A stretch of 64,000 nucleotides of DNA from Balanoglossus misakiensis. Its lineage: Eukaryota; Hemichordata. Positions within the stretch are counted from its first letter, which is position 1; every line of letters begins with the position of its first letter. Below are positions 1 through 11,141 of the stretch, piece after piece. The DNA is taken from NCBI GenBank assembly GCA_040954595.2, contig CM082593.2, forward strand, positions 11,532,001 through 11,596,000, given 5' to 3'. The notes under the pieces are model-generated. The model was given only the letters and a program-made list of their open reading frames with translations, searched no databases and was not told the origin of the DNA. A program made the position numbers and the translations under genes.

Positions 1-439
1 TCAAAATTCTTTTAGCAACTTTTGCGGACCATGTGGTCAGTGTCCTACATGCCAAATGTCAAGGACATTGGCCATGCCAATTTTGAGAAGAAGATTTTTA
101 AGTATTATTTTTCATATTTTTTGACCAAGCCATGGGCCTATACTTTCCATAGTAAAGCTAAGACCACATATTATTTTGGATAAATATGCATACATATCTC
201 AAAATCTGTTTGGCCAATCATCTCCAACTTTGGTGTGCAGCTAGCCTAGTATTTGTCAATAATTTTAAGCGAAAAAAAAATAGTATGAAAAATCGACCGA
301 TTTTTTTATATTAATTTTCTTATGAAATTTATACCTTTAATTATACCTCTATGGTTAAGCTATGTCCATGTCTTATTGTGGAATTCTGGTCTGTGCAATA
401 GTCCTGTACAGTGACTGTCTTGTGGTCAGTGGGCACAAT

Positions 440-1345
440 GGAACCAAAATAGAAGGCACAATTTTAGGCTCACCTGTAACACCTGCTTAACTCATTAATT
501 ATGTGCATACCTAATTCTGGGCTAACTAAGAGGGCTAGCGGTTTCGTTCTTGTGGGACATGGACCAGTACAGGGTCAAAATTTCTTGCCAAAATTTTGGG
601 TGACCTCAGGTGACCTTTGACCTACTTTCCTATATCTCGGCATCCAGAGCTGATACAGACTTGGCGTTTGGAGGGTTGTGACTAAAATTGAAAAGCCAAA
701 ATGGGGATCACCTGTGACACCTGCATATCTCATTAATTATGTGCATACCTAATTCCAGGCTAACCAGTAGAGCTATAGGTTTGGTTTTTGTTGAACATGG
801 ACCAGTATAGGGTCAAAATTTCTTGCCCAAATTTCGCATGACCTCAGGTGACCTTTGACCTACTTTACCATATCTTGGCATCCAGAGCAGGTACAGACTT
901 GGCGTTTGGAGGGTTGGGATTAAAATTGAAAAGCCGAATTGGCGCTCACCTGTGTCACCTGCATATCTCTTAATTATGTGCATACCTAATTCCAGGCTAA
1001 CCAATAGAACTATAGGTTTGGTTTTTATTGAACATGGACCAGTATAGGGTCAAAATTTCTTGCCCAAATTTTGCATGACCTCAGGTGACCTTTGACCTAC
1101 TTTACCAGATCTCGGCATCCAGAGCAGGTACAGGCTTGGCGTTTGGAGGGTTGGGACTAAAATTGGAAAGCCAAATTGGGGGTCAGTTGTGACACCTGCC
1201 TACCTCATTAATTATGTGCATACCTAATTCCAGGCTAACCAATAGGGCTATAGGTTTGGTTTTTGTTGAACATGGACCAGCATAGGGTCAAAATTTCTTG
1301 CCCAAATTTTGCATGAACTCAGTTGACCTTTGACCTACTTTACCA
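440..1345 (+). repeat. ~238-bp tandem repeat, block 1
   Basis: The anchor TTAATTATGTGCATACCTAA recurs at about 494, 734, 971 (first bases altered) and 1208, a spacing of 237-238 bp. Each unit holds in order this anchor, GGACCAGTATAGGGTC, a TGACCT cluster, CATCCAGAGCAGGTACAGA and TTGGCGTTTGGAGGGTTG. The last unit is cut short at 1360 and runs into TATGCTTATTGCTATG. Confidence 0.9.
601..623 (-). promoter_or_regulatory. Clustered nuclear-receptor half-sites (DR1 plus DR4), repeated across the field
   Basis: On the plus strand three TGACCT half-sites are separated by CAGG and then by a single T. Read on the minus strand this is AGGTCA-A-AGGTCA, a perfect direct repeat with 1-bp spacing, followed by a third AGGTCA at 4-bp spacing. 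The same cluster, exact or with 1-2 changes, recurs once per 238-bp unit, for example at 839, 1076, 2080, 2319, 3430, 3668, 3904, 5068, 5307, 5546, 6179, 6418, 6667, 7559, 9336, 20309 and 21846. DR1 is the consensus class for RXR, HNF4, COUP-TF and PPAR type receptors, and DR4 for TR and LXR types. Whether any receptor binds here is inference. Confidence 0.45.
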
Positions 1346-1435
1346 TATCTTGACATCCAGAGTAGATATGCTTATTGCTATGTTGCTATGTGCTATGTTG
1401 GCTTGGGCCCGCTATTGCTGCTTGCAGCTATATTT

Positions 1436-1466
1436 AGGGCCCAAGCGCATGCAGCGCTTGGGCCCT
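1436..1466. repeat. Perfect 13-bp hairpin with GGGCCC stem
   Basis: AGGGCCCAAGCGC and its exact reverse complement flank the loop ATGCA. It sits just after the module-closing GCTGCTTGCAGC. The same hairpin recurs at 7218-7248. Confidence 0.85.
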
Positions 1467-1889
1467 ATTGGTATTATCCTGGTTTTTCTTCTTTTTTTTC
1501 TTGTGTAGTTTTTTCGGCCAATAGTATCTTGAAAACGGCTGAACCTACAAATTTCAAACTTGGCAAAATGGTGCAGGCCTATGAGAGCTGGTGCAGTACC
1601 CTTGTGAATGTTTAATTAGTCATGTGACCTGTTGACCATATATGGGCAAAGTTTTCAAATGGGCCTAATTTGCATATGAATTGAGATATCAAAATTCTGT
1701 TAGGATACTTTCTGGACCATGTGGTCAGTATCCAACATACCAAATATCAAGGCTGTGGGCCAAGTCTATTTTGAGAAGAAGACTTTTAAATATTATTAGT
1801 TTTTCATATTTTTGGACCAAGCCAAGGGCCTATACTTTCTATAGTTAAGCTATGACGCTATGTCCACGTCTGTGCAATGGTCCTGTACA

Positions 1890-2570
1890 GTGACTGTCTA
1901 TTGGCCCGTGAGCAGAATGGGACCAAAATAAAAGGCAAAATTTTGGGCTCACCTGTAACACCTGCTTAACTCATTAATTATGTGCATACCTAATTTTGGG
2001 CTAAGTAATATGGCTAGATGTTTTGTTCTTGTGGAACCTGGACCAGTATGGGGTCAAAAAATTTTGCCCAAATTTTGGGTGACCTCAGGTGACCTTTGAC
2101 CTACTTTCCTATATCTCTGCATTCAGAGCAGGTACAGACTTGGCGTTTGGAGGGTTGGGACTAAAATCGAAAAGCCAAAATTGGGGGTCACCTGTGACAC
2201 CTGCTTATCTCATTAATTATGTGCATACCTAATTCAGGGATAACTAATAGGGCTAGAGGTTTTGTTCTTATGGGACATGGACCAGTATAGGGTCAAAAAT
2301 TTTTGCCCAAATTTTGGGTGACCTCAGGTGACCTTTGACCTACTTAACCATATCTCAGCATCCAGAGCAGGTACAGCCTTGGCGTTTGGAGGGATGGGTT
2401 GAAAATGAAAAGTGAAATTATTAAGTCACCTGTAACACCTGCTGAACTCATTAATTATGTGCATACCTTATTCCAGGCTAACCAATAGGGCTAGAGGTTT
2501 GATTTTTGTTGAACCTGGACCAGTATGGGGTCAAAATTTCTTGCCCATCTTTTGGGTGACGACATATGAC
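1890..2570 (+). repeat. ~238-bp tandem repeat, block 2
   Basis: Three units of the same repeat follow a linker (1500-1890). The TTAATTATGTGCATACC anchors lie near 1975, 2214 and 2452. The last unit switches into GACGACATATGACCTTTGACC and the closing GCTTGGGCCCG. Confidence 0.85.
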
Positions 2571-2626
2571 CTTTGACCTTCGGCTTAAGCTTGGGCCCGT
2601 CATCGCTGCTTGCAGCTATATTTTCT

Positions 2627-3245
2627 TCTACTTCTTCTTCTTTTTCTTCTTCTTCTGTCGTTTTCTTTGGCGAGGTAGATCTGGAAAACTGCTAAACCTA
2701 ACAATTTCAAACTTGGCACAATGGTGCAGGCCAATGAGAGCTAGTGCAGTACCCTTGTGAATGTTAAATTAGTCACGTGACCTGATGACCATATATGGGC
2801 AAAATTTCCAAATCTGCCTTATTTGCATATGAATGGAGATATCAAAATTCTTTTAGCAACTTTTGCGGACCATGTGGTCAGTGTCCTACTTGCCAAATGT
2901 CAAGGCCATTGGCCATGCCAATTTTGAGAAGAAGATTTTTAAGTATTATTTATCATATTTTTTTACCAAGCCATGGGCCTATACTTTCCATAGTAAAGCT
3001 ATGACCACATATTATTTTGGATAAATATGCATACATATCTCAAAATCTGTTAGGCCAATCATCTCCAACTTTGGTGTGCAGCTAGACTAGCATTTGTCAA
3101 TAATTTTAAGCAAAAAAAAATAATATGAAAAATCGACGGATTTTTTTATATTAATATTTAAAATAAATTTATACCTTTACTTATACCTCTATGTCCATGT
3201 CTTATTGTGGAATTCTGGTCTGTGCAATAGTCCTGTACAGTGACT
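2627..3245 (+). repeat. Linker module of the composite repeat
   Basis: It begins with a CTTCTTCTTCTT run and TGTCGTTTTCTTTGGCGAGG and then continues through GCACAATGGTGCAGGCC, CATATGAATGGAGATATC and an A-rich stretch near 3110. Close copies lie at 4262-4880 and 21036-21640. The opening part also follows the closing motif at 8750-9057 and 10525-10838. Confidence 0.8.
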
Positions 3246-4195
3246 GTCTATTGGTCAGTGAGCACAATGGCACCAAAATAAAAGGCACAATTTTAGGCTC
3301 ACCTGTAACACCTGCTTAACTCATTAATTATGTGCATACCTAATTCTGGGCTAACTAAGAGGGCTAGAGGTTTCGTTCTTGTGGGACATGGACCAGTATA
3401 GGGTCAAAAAATTTTGCCCAAATTTTGGGTGACCTCAGGTGACCTTTGACCTACTTTCCTATATCTCGGCATCCAGAGCAGGTACAGACTTGGCGTTTGG
3501 AGGGTTGGGACTAAAATTGAAAAGCCAAAATGAAGGTCACCTGTGACACCTGCATATCTCATTAATTATGTGCATACCTAATTCCAGACTAACCAATAGG
3601 GCTATAGGTTTGGTTTTTGTTGAACATGGACCAGTATAGGGTCAAAATTTCTTGCCCAAATTTTGTATGACCTCAGGTGACCTTTGACCTACTTTACCAT
3701 ATCTTGGCATCCAGAGCAGGTACCAACTTGGCGTTTGGAGGGTTGGGACTAAAATTGAAAAGGCAAAATTGGGGGTCACCTGTGACACCTGCTTACCTCA
3801 TTAATTATGTGCATACCTAATTCCAGGCTAACCAATAGGGCTATAGGTTTGTTTGTTGAACATGGACCAGTATAGGGTCAAAATTTCTTGCCCAAATTTT
3901 GTATGACCTCAGGTGACCTTTGACCTACTTTACCATATCTTGGCATCCAGAGCAGGTACCAACTTGGCGTTTGGAGGGTTGGGACTAAAATTGAAAAGGC
4001 AAAATTGGGGGTCACCTGTCACACCTGCCTACCTCATTAATTATGTGCATACCTAATTCCAGGCTAACCAATAGGGCTATAGGTTTGGTTTTTGTTGAAC
4101 ATGGACCAGTTAAGGGTAAAAATTTCTTGCCCAAATTTTGCATGAACTCAGGTGACCTTTGACCTAATTTACCATATCTTGGCATCCAGAGCAGA
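3245..4195 (+). repeat. ~238-bp tandem repeat, block 3
   Basis: Four units; anchors near 3324, 3561, 3799 and 4035. The array ends in the TATGCTTATTGCTATGTTGC exit sequence and the GCTTGGGCCCG closing motif at 4234. Confidence 0.85.
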
Positions 4196-4879
4196 TATGC
4201 TTATTGCTATGTTGCTATGTGTTATGTTGGCTTGGGCCCGCTATTGCTGCTTGCAGCTATATTTCTTTTTCTTCTTCTTCTGTCGTTTTTTTGGTCAGCT
4301 AGATCTGGAAAAACGGCTAAACCTACCAATTTCAAACTTGGCACAATGGTGCAGGCCAATGAGAGCTGGTGCAGTAACCTTGTGAATGTTTAATTAGTCA
4401 CGTGACCTGATTACCATAAATGGGCAAAATTTTCAAATCGGCCTTATTTGCATATGAATGGAGATATCAAAATTCTTTTAGCAACTTTTGCGGACCATGT
4501 GGTCAGCGTACTACATGCCAAATGTCAAGGACATTGGCCATGCCAATTTTGAGAAGAAGATTTTTAAGTATTATTTTTCATATTTTTTGACCAAGCCATG
4601 GGCCTATACTTTCCATAGTAAAGCTAAGACCACATATTATTTTGGATAAATATGCATACATATCTCAAAATCTGTTTGGCCAATCATCTCCAACTTTGGT
4701 GTGCAGCTAGCCTAGCATTTGTCAATAATTTTAAGCGAAAAAAAAATAGTATGAAAAATCGACCGATTTTTTTATATTAATTTTTTTTATTAAATTTATA
4801 CCTTTAATTATACCTCTATGATTAAGCTATGTCCATGTCTTATTGTGGAATTCTGGTCTGTGCAATAGTCCTGTACAGT

Positions 4880-5830
4880 GACTGTCTTGTGGTCAGTGAG
4901 CACAATGGCACCAAACTAAAAGGCAAAATTTTGGGCTCACCTGTAACACCTGCTTAACTCATTAATTATGTGCATACCTAATTCTGGGCTAACTAAGAGG
5001 GCTAGAGGTTTCGTTCTAGTGGGACATGGACCAGTATAGGGTCATAATTTCTTGCCCAACTTTTGGGTGACCTCAGGTGACCTTTGACCTACTTTCCTAT
5101 ATCTCGGCATCCAGAGCAGGTACAGACTTGGCGTTTGGAGGGTTGGGACTAAAATTGAAAAGCCGAAATGGGGGTCACCTGTGACACCTGCATATCTCAT
5201 TAATTATGTGCATACCTAATTCCAGGCTAACCAATAGGGCTATAGGTTTGGTTTTTGTTGAACATGGACCAGTATAGGGTCAAAATTTCTTGCCCAAATT
5301 TTGTATGACCTCAGGTGACCTTTGACCTACTTTACCATATCTTGGCATCCAGAGCAGGTACAGACTTGGCGTTTGGAGGGTTGGGACTAAAATAGAAAAG
5401 CCGAAATGGGGGTCACCTGTGACACCTGCATATCTCATTACTTATGTGCATACCTAATTCCAGGCTAACCAATAGGGCTATAGGTTTGGTTTTTGTTGAA
5501 CATGGACCAGTATAGGGTCAAAATTTCTTGCCCAAATTTTGTATGACCTCAGGTGACCTTTGACCTACTTTACCATATCTTGGCATCCAGAGCAGGTACA
5601 GACTTGGCGTTTGGAGGGTTGGGACTAAAATTGAAAAGACAAAATTTGGGGTCACCTGTGACACCTGCATATCTCATTAATTATGTGCATACCTAATTCC
5701 AGACTAACCAATAGGGCTATAGGTTTGGTTTTTGTCGGACATGGACTAGTATAGGGTCAAAATTTCTTGCCCAAATTTTTGCATGACCTCAGGTGACCTT
5801 TGACATATTTTTCCATATCCAGAGCAGATA
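4880..5830 (+). repeat. ~238-bp tandem repeat, block 4
   Basis: Four units with anchors near 4959, 5197, 5435 (TTACTTATG variant) and 5673. The block ends in the same exit sequence at 5825. Confidence 0.85.
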
Positions 5831-5894
5831 TGCTTATTGCTATGTTGCTATGTGCTATGTTGGCTTGGGCCCGCTATTGCTGCTTGCAGCTATA

Positions 5895-7140
5895 TTTTTT
5901 CATATTTTTGGACCCAGCCATGGGCCTATACTTTCTATAGTTAAGCTATGACGCTATGTCCACGTCGGCTGTGCAATGGTCCTGTACAGTGACTCTCTAT
6001 TGGCCCGTGAGCAGAATGGCACCACAATAAAAGGCAAAGTTTTGGGATCACCTGTAACACCTGCTTAACTCATTAATTATGTGCATACCTAATTCCACGA
6101 TAACTAATACGGCTAGAGGTTTTGTTCTTGTGGGACATGGACCAGTATGGGATCAAAAATTGTTGCCCAAATTTTGGGTGACCTCAGGTGACCTTTGACC
6201 TACTTTCCTATATCTCGGCATCCACAGCAAGTACAGACTTGGCGTTTGGAGGGTTGTGACTAAAATTGAAAAGACAAAATTGGGGGCCACCTGTGACACC
6301 TGCATATCTCATTAATTATGTGCATACCTAATTCCAGGCTAGCCAATAGGGCTAGAAGTTTGATTTTTGTTGAACATGGACCAGTATGGGGTTAACATTT
6401 CTTGCCTAATTTTGGGTGACCTCAGGTGACCTTTGACCTAACTTTCTATATCTCGGCATCCAGATCAGGTACAGACTTGGCATTTGGAGGGATTGAACTC
6501 CCAATGGAGTCTTACACTTTACCTCAAAGTTGGGGGTCACCTGTGGCACCTGCTTATATCATTAATTATGTGCATACCTAATTCCAGGCTAGAAAATAGG
6601 GCTAGAGGTTTGACTTTTGTTGAACATGGACCAGTATGGGGTTAAAATTTCTTGCCCAATTTTGGGTGACCTCAGGTGACCTTTGACCTACTTTACCATA
6701 TCTCGGCATCCACAGCAGATACAGCCTTGGCATTTGGAGGGATGATACTCCTGATGGAGCCTTACACTTTACCTCATTAATTATGCGCATATCTAATTCT
6801 AGGCGAACCAATAGGGCTAGAGGTCTGGTCTTTGTTGGACCTGGACTAGTATGGGGTCAAAAATTTTTGCCCAACTTTCGGGCGGCCTCAGGTGACCTTT
6901 GACCTACTTTCCTATATCTCGGCATCCAGAACAGGTACAGCTTTTGTGTTTGGATGGATCAAACTATTAATGGAGTCTTACACTTTACATCATTAATTAT
7001 GTGCATATCTAATTTAAGACAAACCAATAGGGCTAGAGGTCTGGTTTCTGTTGGACCTGGACTAGTATTGGGATCAAAACGTTTCGCCCAAATTTTGGGT
7101 GACCACATATGACCTTTGACCTTCGGCTTAAGCTTGTGCC
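5895..7140 (+). repeat. ~238-bp tandem repeat, block 5 (divergent)
   Basis: Five more divergent units. The third to fifth (6480-7080) carry insertions such as CTCCTGATGGAGCC, and the last two show GGGCGGCCTCAGG or GACCACATATGACC in place of the usual half-site cluster. It closes at GCTTGTGCCCGTCATCGCTG near 7133. Confidence 0.8.
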
Positions 7141-7166
7141 CGTCATCGCTGCTTGCAGCTATATTT

Positions 7167-7248
7167 AGGGCCCAAGCCCAGCAGGCTTGGGCCCTATTGG
7201 TATTACTGGCTTTTTTTAGGGCCCAAGCGCATGCAGCGCTTGGGCCCT
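7167..7248. repeat. Pair of GGGCCC hairpins
   Basis: Two adjacent foldbacks: 7167-7195 (AGGGCCCAAGCC, loop CAGCA, reverse complement) and 7218-7248 (AGGGCCCAAGCGC, loop ATGCA, reverse complement). They lie immediately left of the tandem duplication that starts at 7281. A third partial start, AGGGCACAAGC, is at 7269. Confidence 0.8.
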
Positions 7249-7280
7249 ATTGGTATTATCCTCTTTTTTAGGGCACAAGC

Positions 7281-9057
7281 CATATTTTTGAACCCAGCCA
7301 TGGGCCTATACTTTCTATAGTTAAGCTATGACGCTATGTCCATGTCGGCTGTGCATTGGTCCTGTACAGTGACTCTCTATTGGCCCGTGAGCAGAATGGC
7401 ACCACAATAAAAGGCAAAGTTTTGGGATCACCTGTAACACCTGCTTAACTCATTAATTATGTGCATACCTAATTCCAGGCTAACTAATAAGGCTAGAGGT
7501 TTTGTTCTTGTGGGACATGGATCAGTATGGCATCAAAAATTTTTGCCCAAATTTTGGGTGACCTCAGGTGACCTTTGACCTACTTTCCTATATCTCAGCA
7601 TCCACAGCAGGCACTGACTTGGCGTTTGGAGGGTTGTGACTAAAATTGAAAAGACAAAATTAGGGGTCACCTGTGACACCTGCGTAACTCTATTATGTGC
7701 ATGCGTAATTGTGGGGTCAATGAAAGGGATGCTAGCATGGTATTTGTTGCACATGGATCAATATGAAGTCCGATTTTCCTGTCAAGTTGTGGGCGACCTT
7801 ATGTGATATTTCACCTACTTTTGCTTAGTGAATAACAGCAGATGCATGCAGCTTTGGCGTGGTGGGGGGGGGGGGGGTATACGGATGGGACCATAATGAT
7901 ATACCAAAGGCGGGGTCACCCGTTGCACCTGCCGAAGTCATTGATTTTGTACATTTAATTGGACACTAACCAACAGGGCGATATGTGTGGTTTTTGTTCC
8001 ACACGGACGAATGTAAGTGTCAGTTGGTTTTTGCCCAAATGTATAAGGTGATTTGGATGACCTCTGTCGTACAGTGCCATATCTCAGCACGTTGTGCAGG
8101 TGCAGCTTTGGTATTTGGAAGGATGAAACTATCATGAAATGCCAAATACATGGGGATACCTGTGACACCTGCTTGATTTGTGTATTCCGTGCATACCTAA
8201 TGGTAGGCAAAGTGAAAGGGCTGCAAATGTAGGATTTGTTGCACATGACATAAACAGGAATGAAAATTTTTTGTCAAATATTTGGTTGACCTCAGGTGTC
8301 AATTGACCTGCTTTCCATATGTTAGCATGCAAATCATATATAGCCAGGTGTTTGGAGGGGTAGGGTAGGACCTCTGCGTCATGAAATGCTAAATTCCTGG
8401 GGCCACCTGTAACTTACTTGCGTAACTCATTTTATGGTCATATCTAATTTGACCAACCCAACGGGCAAGGATTTTCCGTTGTCTTGAATATGAACCAAAT
8501 TTTTGGTCCAATTTTTGGGTACCCTCAACTGACCTTTGAAGTACTTACTGAAGTACTTACAACGTAGAAGTTCACCTTTGGTTGTTGTTTTTGTACTTGT
8601 ACGACATGCATTTCAGGTGGTTGCCTACTTCCCCATATCTCAACATCGAGAGCAAATACAGCCTACGCATTTGAATGGTACAACCCTGAATGGAGTCTAA
8701 TGGTTATTAACTCTATGCTTGGGCCCCTTCAATGCTGCTTGCAGCTTTAATTTTTTTTTTTCTTGTGTAGTTTTTTTGCTCAGGTAGATCTTGAAAACGG
8801 TTGAACCTACAAATCTCAAACTTGGCACAATGGTGCAGGCCTATGAGAGCTGGTGCAGTATCCCTGTGAATGTTTAATTAGTCATGTGACCTGATGACCA
8901 TATATGGGCAAAGTTTTCAAATGGGCCTAATTTGCATATGAATGGAGATATCAAAATTCTTTTAGCGATTTTTGCAGACCATGTGGTCAGTGTCCTACAT
9001 GCCAAATGTCAAGGCCGTGGGCCAAGTCTATTTTGAGAAGAAGATTTTTTTATTTTT
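7281..9057 (+). repeat. 1.77-kb tandem duplication, copy 1
   Basis: This stretch repeats almost unchanged at 9058-10838, with an offset of 1,777 bp at the left end and 1,775 bp further right. It contains one 238-bp unit, then progressively divergent units with a G tract near 7863-7876, and a linker start at 8750. Differences seen include the G-tract length, TATGAAGTCCG versus TACGAAGTCAG, and single substitutions. Open frames in both copies match each other only because the DNA is duplicated. Confidence 0.92.
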
Positions 9058-10838
9058 CATATTTTTGAACCCAGCCATGGGCCTATACTTTCTATAGTTA
9101 AGCTATGACGCTATGTCCATGTCGGCTGTGCATTGGTCCTGTACAGTGACTCTCTATTGGCCCGTGAGCAGAATGGCACCACAATAAAAGGCAAAGTTTT
9201 GGGATCACCTGTAACACCTGCTTAACTCATTAATTATGTGCATACCTAATTCCAGGCTAACTAATAAGGCTAGAGGTTTTGTTCTTGTGGGACATGGATC
9301 AGTATGGCATCAAAAATTTTTGCCCAAATTTTGGGTGACCTCAGGTGACCTTTGACCTACTTTCCTATATCTCAGCATCCACAGCAGGCACTGACTTGGC
9401 GTTTGGAGGGTTGTGACTAAAATTGAAAAGACAAAATTAGGGGTCACCTGTGACACCTGCGTAACTCTATTATGTGCATGCGTAATTGTGGGGTCAATGA
9501 AAGGGATGCTAGCATGGTATTTGTTGCACATGGATCAATACGAAGTCAGATTTTCCTGTCAAGTTGTGGGCGACCTTATGTGATATTTCACCTACTTTTG
9601 CTTAGTGAATAACAGCAGATGCATGCAGCTTTGGCGTGGTGGGGGGGGGGGGTACGCGGATGGGACCATAATGATATACCAAAGGCGGGGTCACCCGTTG
9701 CACCTGCCGAAGTCATTGATTTTGTACATTTAATTGGACACTAACCAACAGGGCGATATGTGTGGTTTTTGTTCCACACGGACGAATGTAAGTGTCAGTT
9801 GGTTTTTGCCCAAATGTATAAGGTGATTTGGATGACCTCTGTCGTACAGTGCCATATCTCAGCACGTTGTGCAGGTGCAGCTTTGGTATTTGGAGGGATG
9901 AAACTATCATGAAATGCCAAATACATGGGGATACCTGTGACACCTGCTTGATTTGTGTATTCCGTGCATACCTAATGGTAGGCAAAGTGAAAGGGCTGCA
10001 AATGTAGGATTTGTTGCACATGACATAAACAGGAATGAAAATTTTTTGTCAAATATTTGGTTGACCTCAGGTGTCAATTGACCTGCTTTCCATATGTTAG
10101 CATGCAAATCATATATAGCCAGGTGTTTGGAGGGGTAGGGTAGGACCTCTGCGTCATGAAATGCTAAATTCCTGGGGCCACCTGTAACTTACTTGCGTAA
10201 CTCATTTTATGGTCATATCTAATTTGACCAACCCAACGGGCAAGGATTTTCCGTTGTCTTGAATATGAACCAAATTTTTGGTCCAATTTTTGGGTACCCT
10301 CAACTGACCTTTGAAGTACTTACTGAAGTACTTACAACGTAGAAGTTCACCTTTGGTTGTTGTTTTTGTACTTGTACGACATGCATTTCAGGTGGTTGCC
10401 TACTTCCCCATATCTCAACATCGAGAGCAAATACAGCCTACGCATTTGAATGGTACAACCCTGAATGGAGTCTAATGGTTATTAACTCTATGCTTGGGCC
10501 CCTTCAATGCTGCTTGCAGCTTTAATTTTTTTTTCTTGTGTAGTTTTTTTGCTCAGGTAGATCTTGAAAACGGTTGAACCTACAAATCTCAAACTTGGCA
10601 CAATGGTGCAGGCCTATGAGAGCTGGTGCAGTATCCCTGTGAATGTTTAATTAGTCATGTGACCTGATGACCATATATGGGCAAAGTTTTCAAATGGGCC
10701 TAATTTGCATATGAATGGAGATATCAAAATTCTTTTAGCGATTTTTGCAGACCATGTGGTCAGTGTCCTACATGCCAAATGTCAAGGCCGTGGGCCAAGT
10801 CTATTTTGAGAAGAAGATTTTTTATTTTTCATATTTTT
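9058..10838 (+). repeat. 1.77-kb tandem duplication, copy 2
   Basis: Near-identical to 7281-9057. The copy ends in TTTTTCATATTTTT, after which the sequence diverges slightly and is then interrupted by the DNA transposon. The G tract here (~9640) is shorter than in copy 1. Confidence 0.92.
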
Positions 10839-10869
10839 ATACCTGGCCATAGGCCTATATTTTTTATAG

Positions 10870-10873
10870 TTAA
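10870..10873. repeat. TTAA target-site duplication, left
   Basis: TTAA precedes the element end AGGCGCC. The matching TTAA is at 20063-20066. Uninterrupted copies of the host repeat read CTATAGTTAAGCTATGACG (TTAA at 7321-7324 and 9098-9101), which is the pre-insertion site. Confidence 0.9.
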
Positions 10874-10893
10874 AGGCGCCTAAGCTGCAACGG
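10874..10893 (+). repeat. Left terminal inverted repeat
   Basis: AGGCGCCTAAGCTGCAACGG. It pairs with the reverse complement of 20043-20062 with three mismatches in 20 positions. Confidence 0.9.
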
Positions 10894-11141
10894 TTTACAC
10901 TTAATTTTGCCAAAAATAACCCCCAAATGTCGCTTACATTGTTTGAATCCATACAATTAAGCGGTATACCCTTCAACTACCACACTGGGACATCCAGTGC
11001 GAAAGAAATTCACGATTTTCGAAAACGCAGCCACGTGACCAGGAACACAAGAAATGCCGCGTCAAACGGAGAACGAGATCCCGATCTTACTGCGTGATAC
11101 GGCGTGATGTGAGCGTGACCTTTATTCGCAACTCAACAACA

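Larger units (their letters stand above)
1..7280 (+). repeat. Composite repeat field, left part
   Basis: No gene is supported here. The stretch alternates two modules, all in the same orientation. One is blocks of a ~238-bp tandem repeat. The other is a ~0.4-0.6-kb linker that begins after a CTTCTTCTTCTGTCG-type pyrimidine run, contains AATTTCAAACTTGGCACAAT and CATATGAATGGAGATATCAAA, and passes into the next tandem block. Each module pair closes with GCTTGGGCCCG followed by GCTGCTTGCAGC (near 1411, 2593, 4234, 5868 and 7131). Successive closing points are about 1.2-1.6 kb apart, the difference coming from the number of 238-bp units. Central tandem repeats inside a repeated shell resemble non-autonomous elements known from marine invertebrates, but no termini or target duplications could be fixed. 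Confidence 0.8.

Noticed and set aside
7533-8246. Pairs of identical minus-strand open frames in 7.5-8.3 kb and 9.3-10.1 kb
   Set aside because: They lie in the 1.77-kb duplicated noncoding repeat. Their residues mirror the 238-bp units and do not resemble a protein family.
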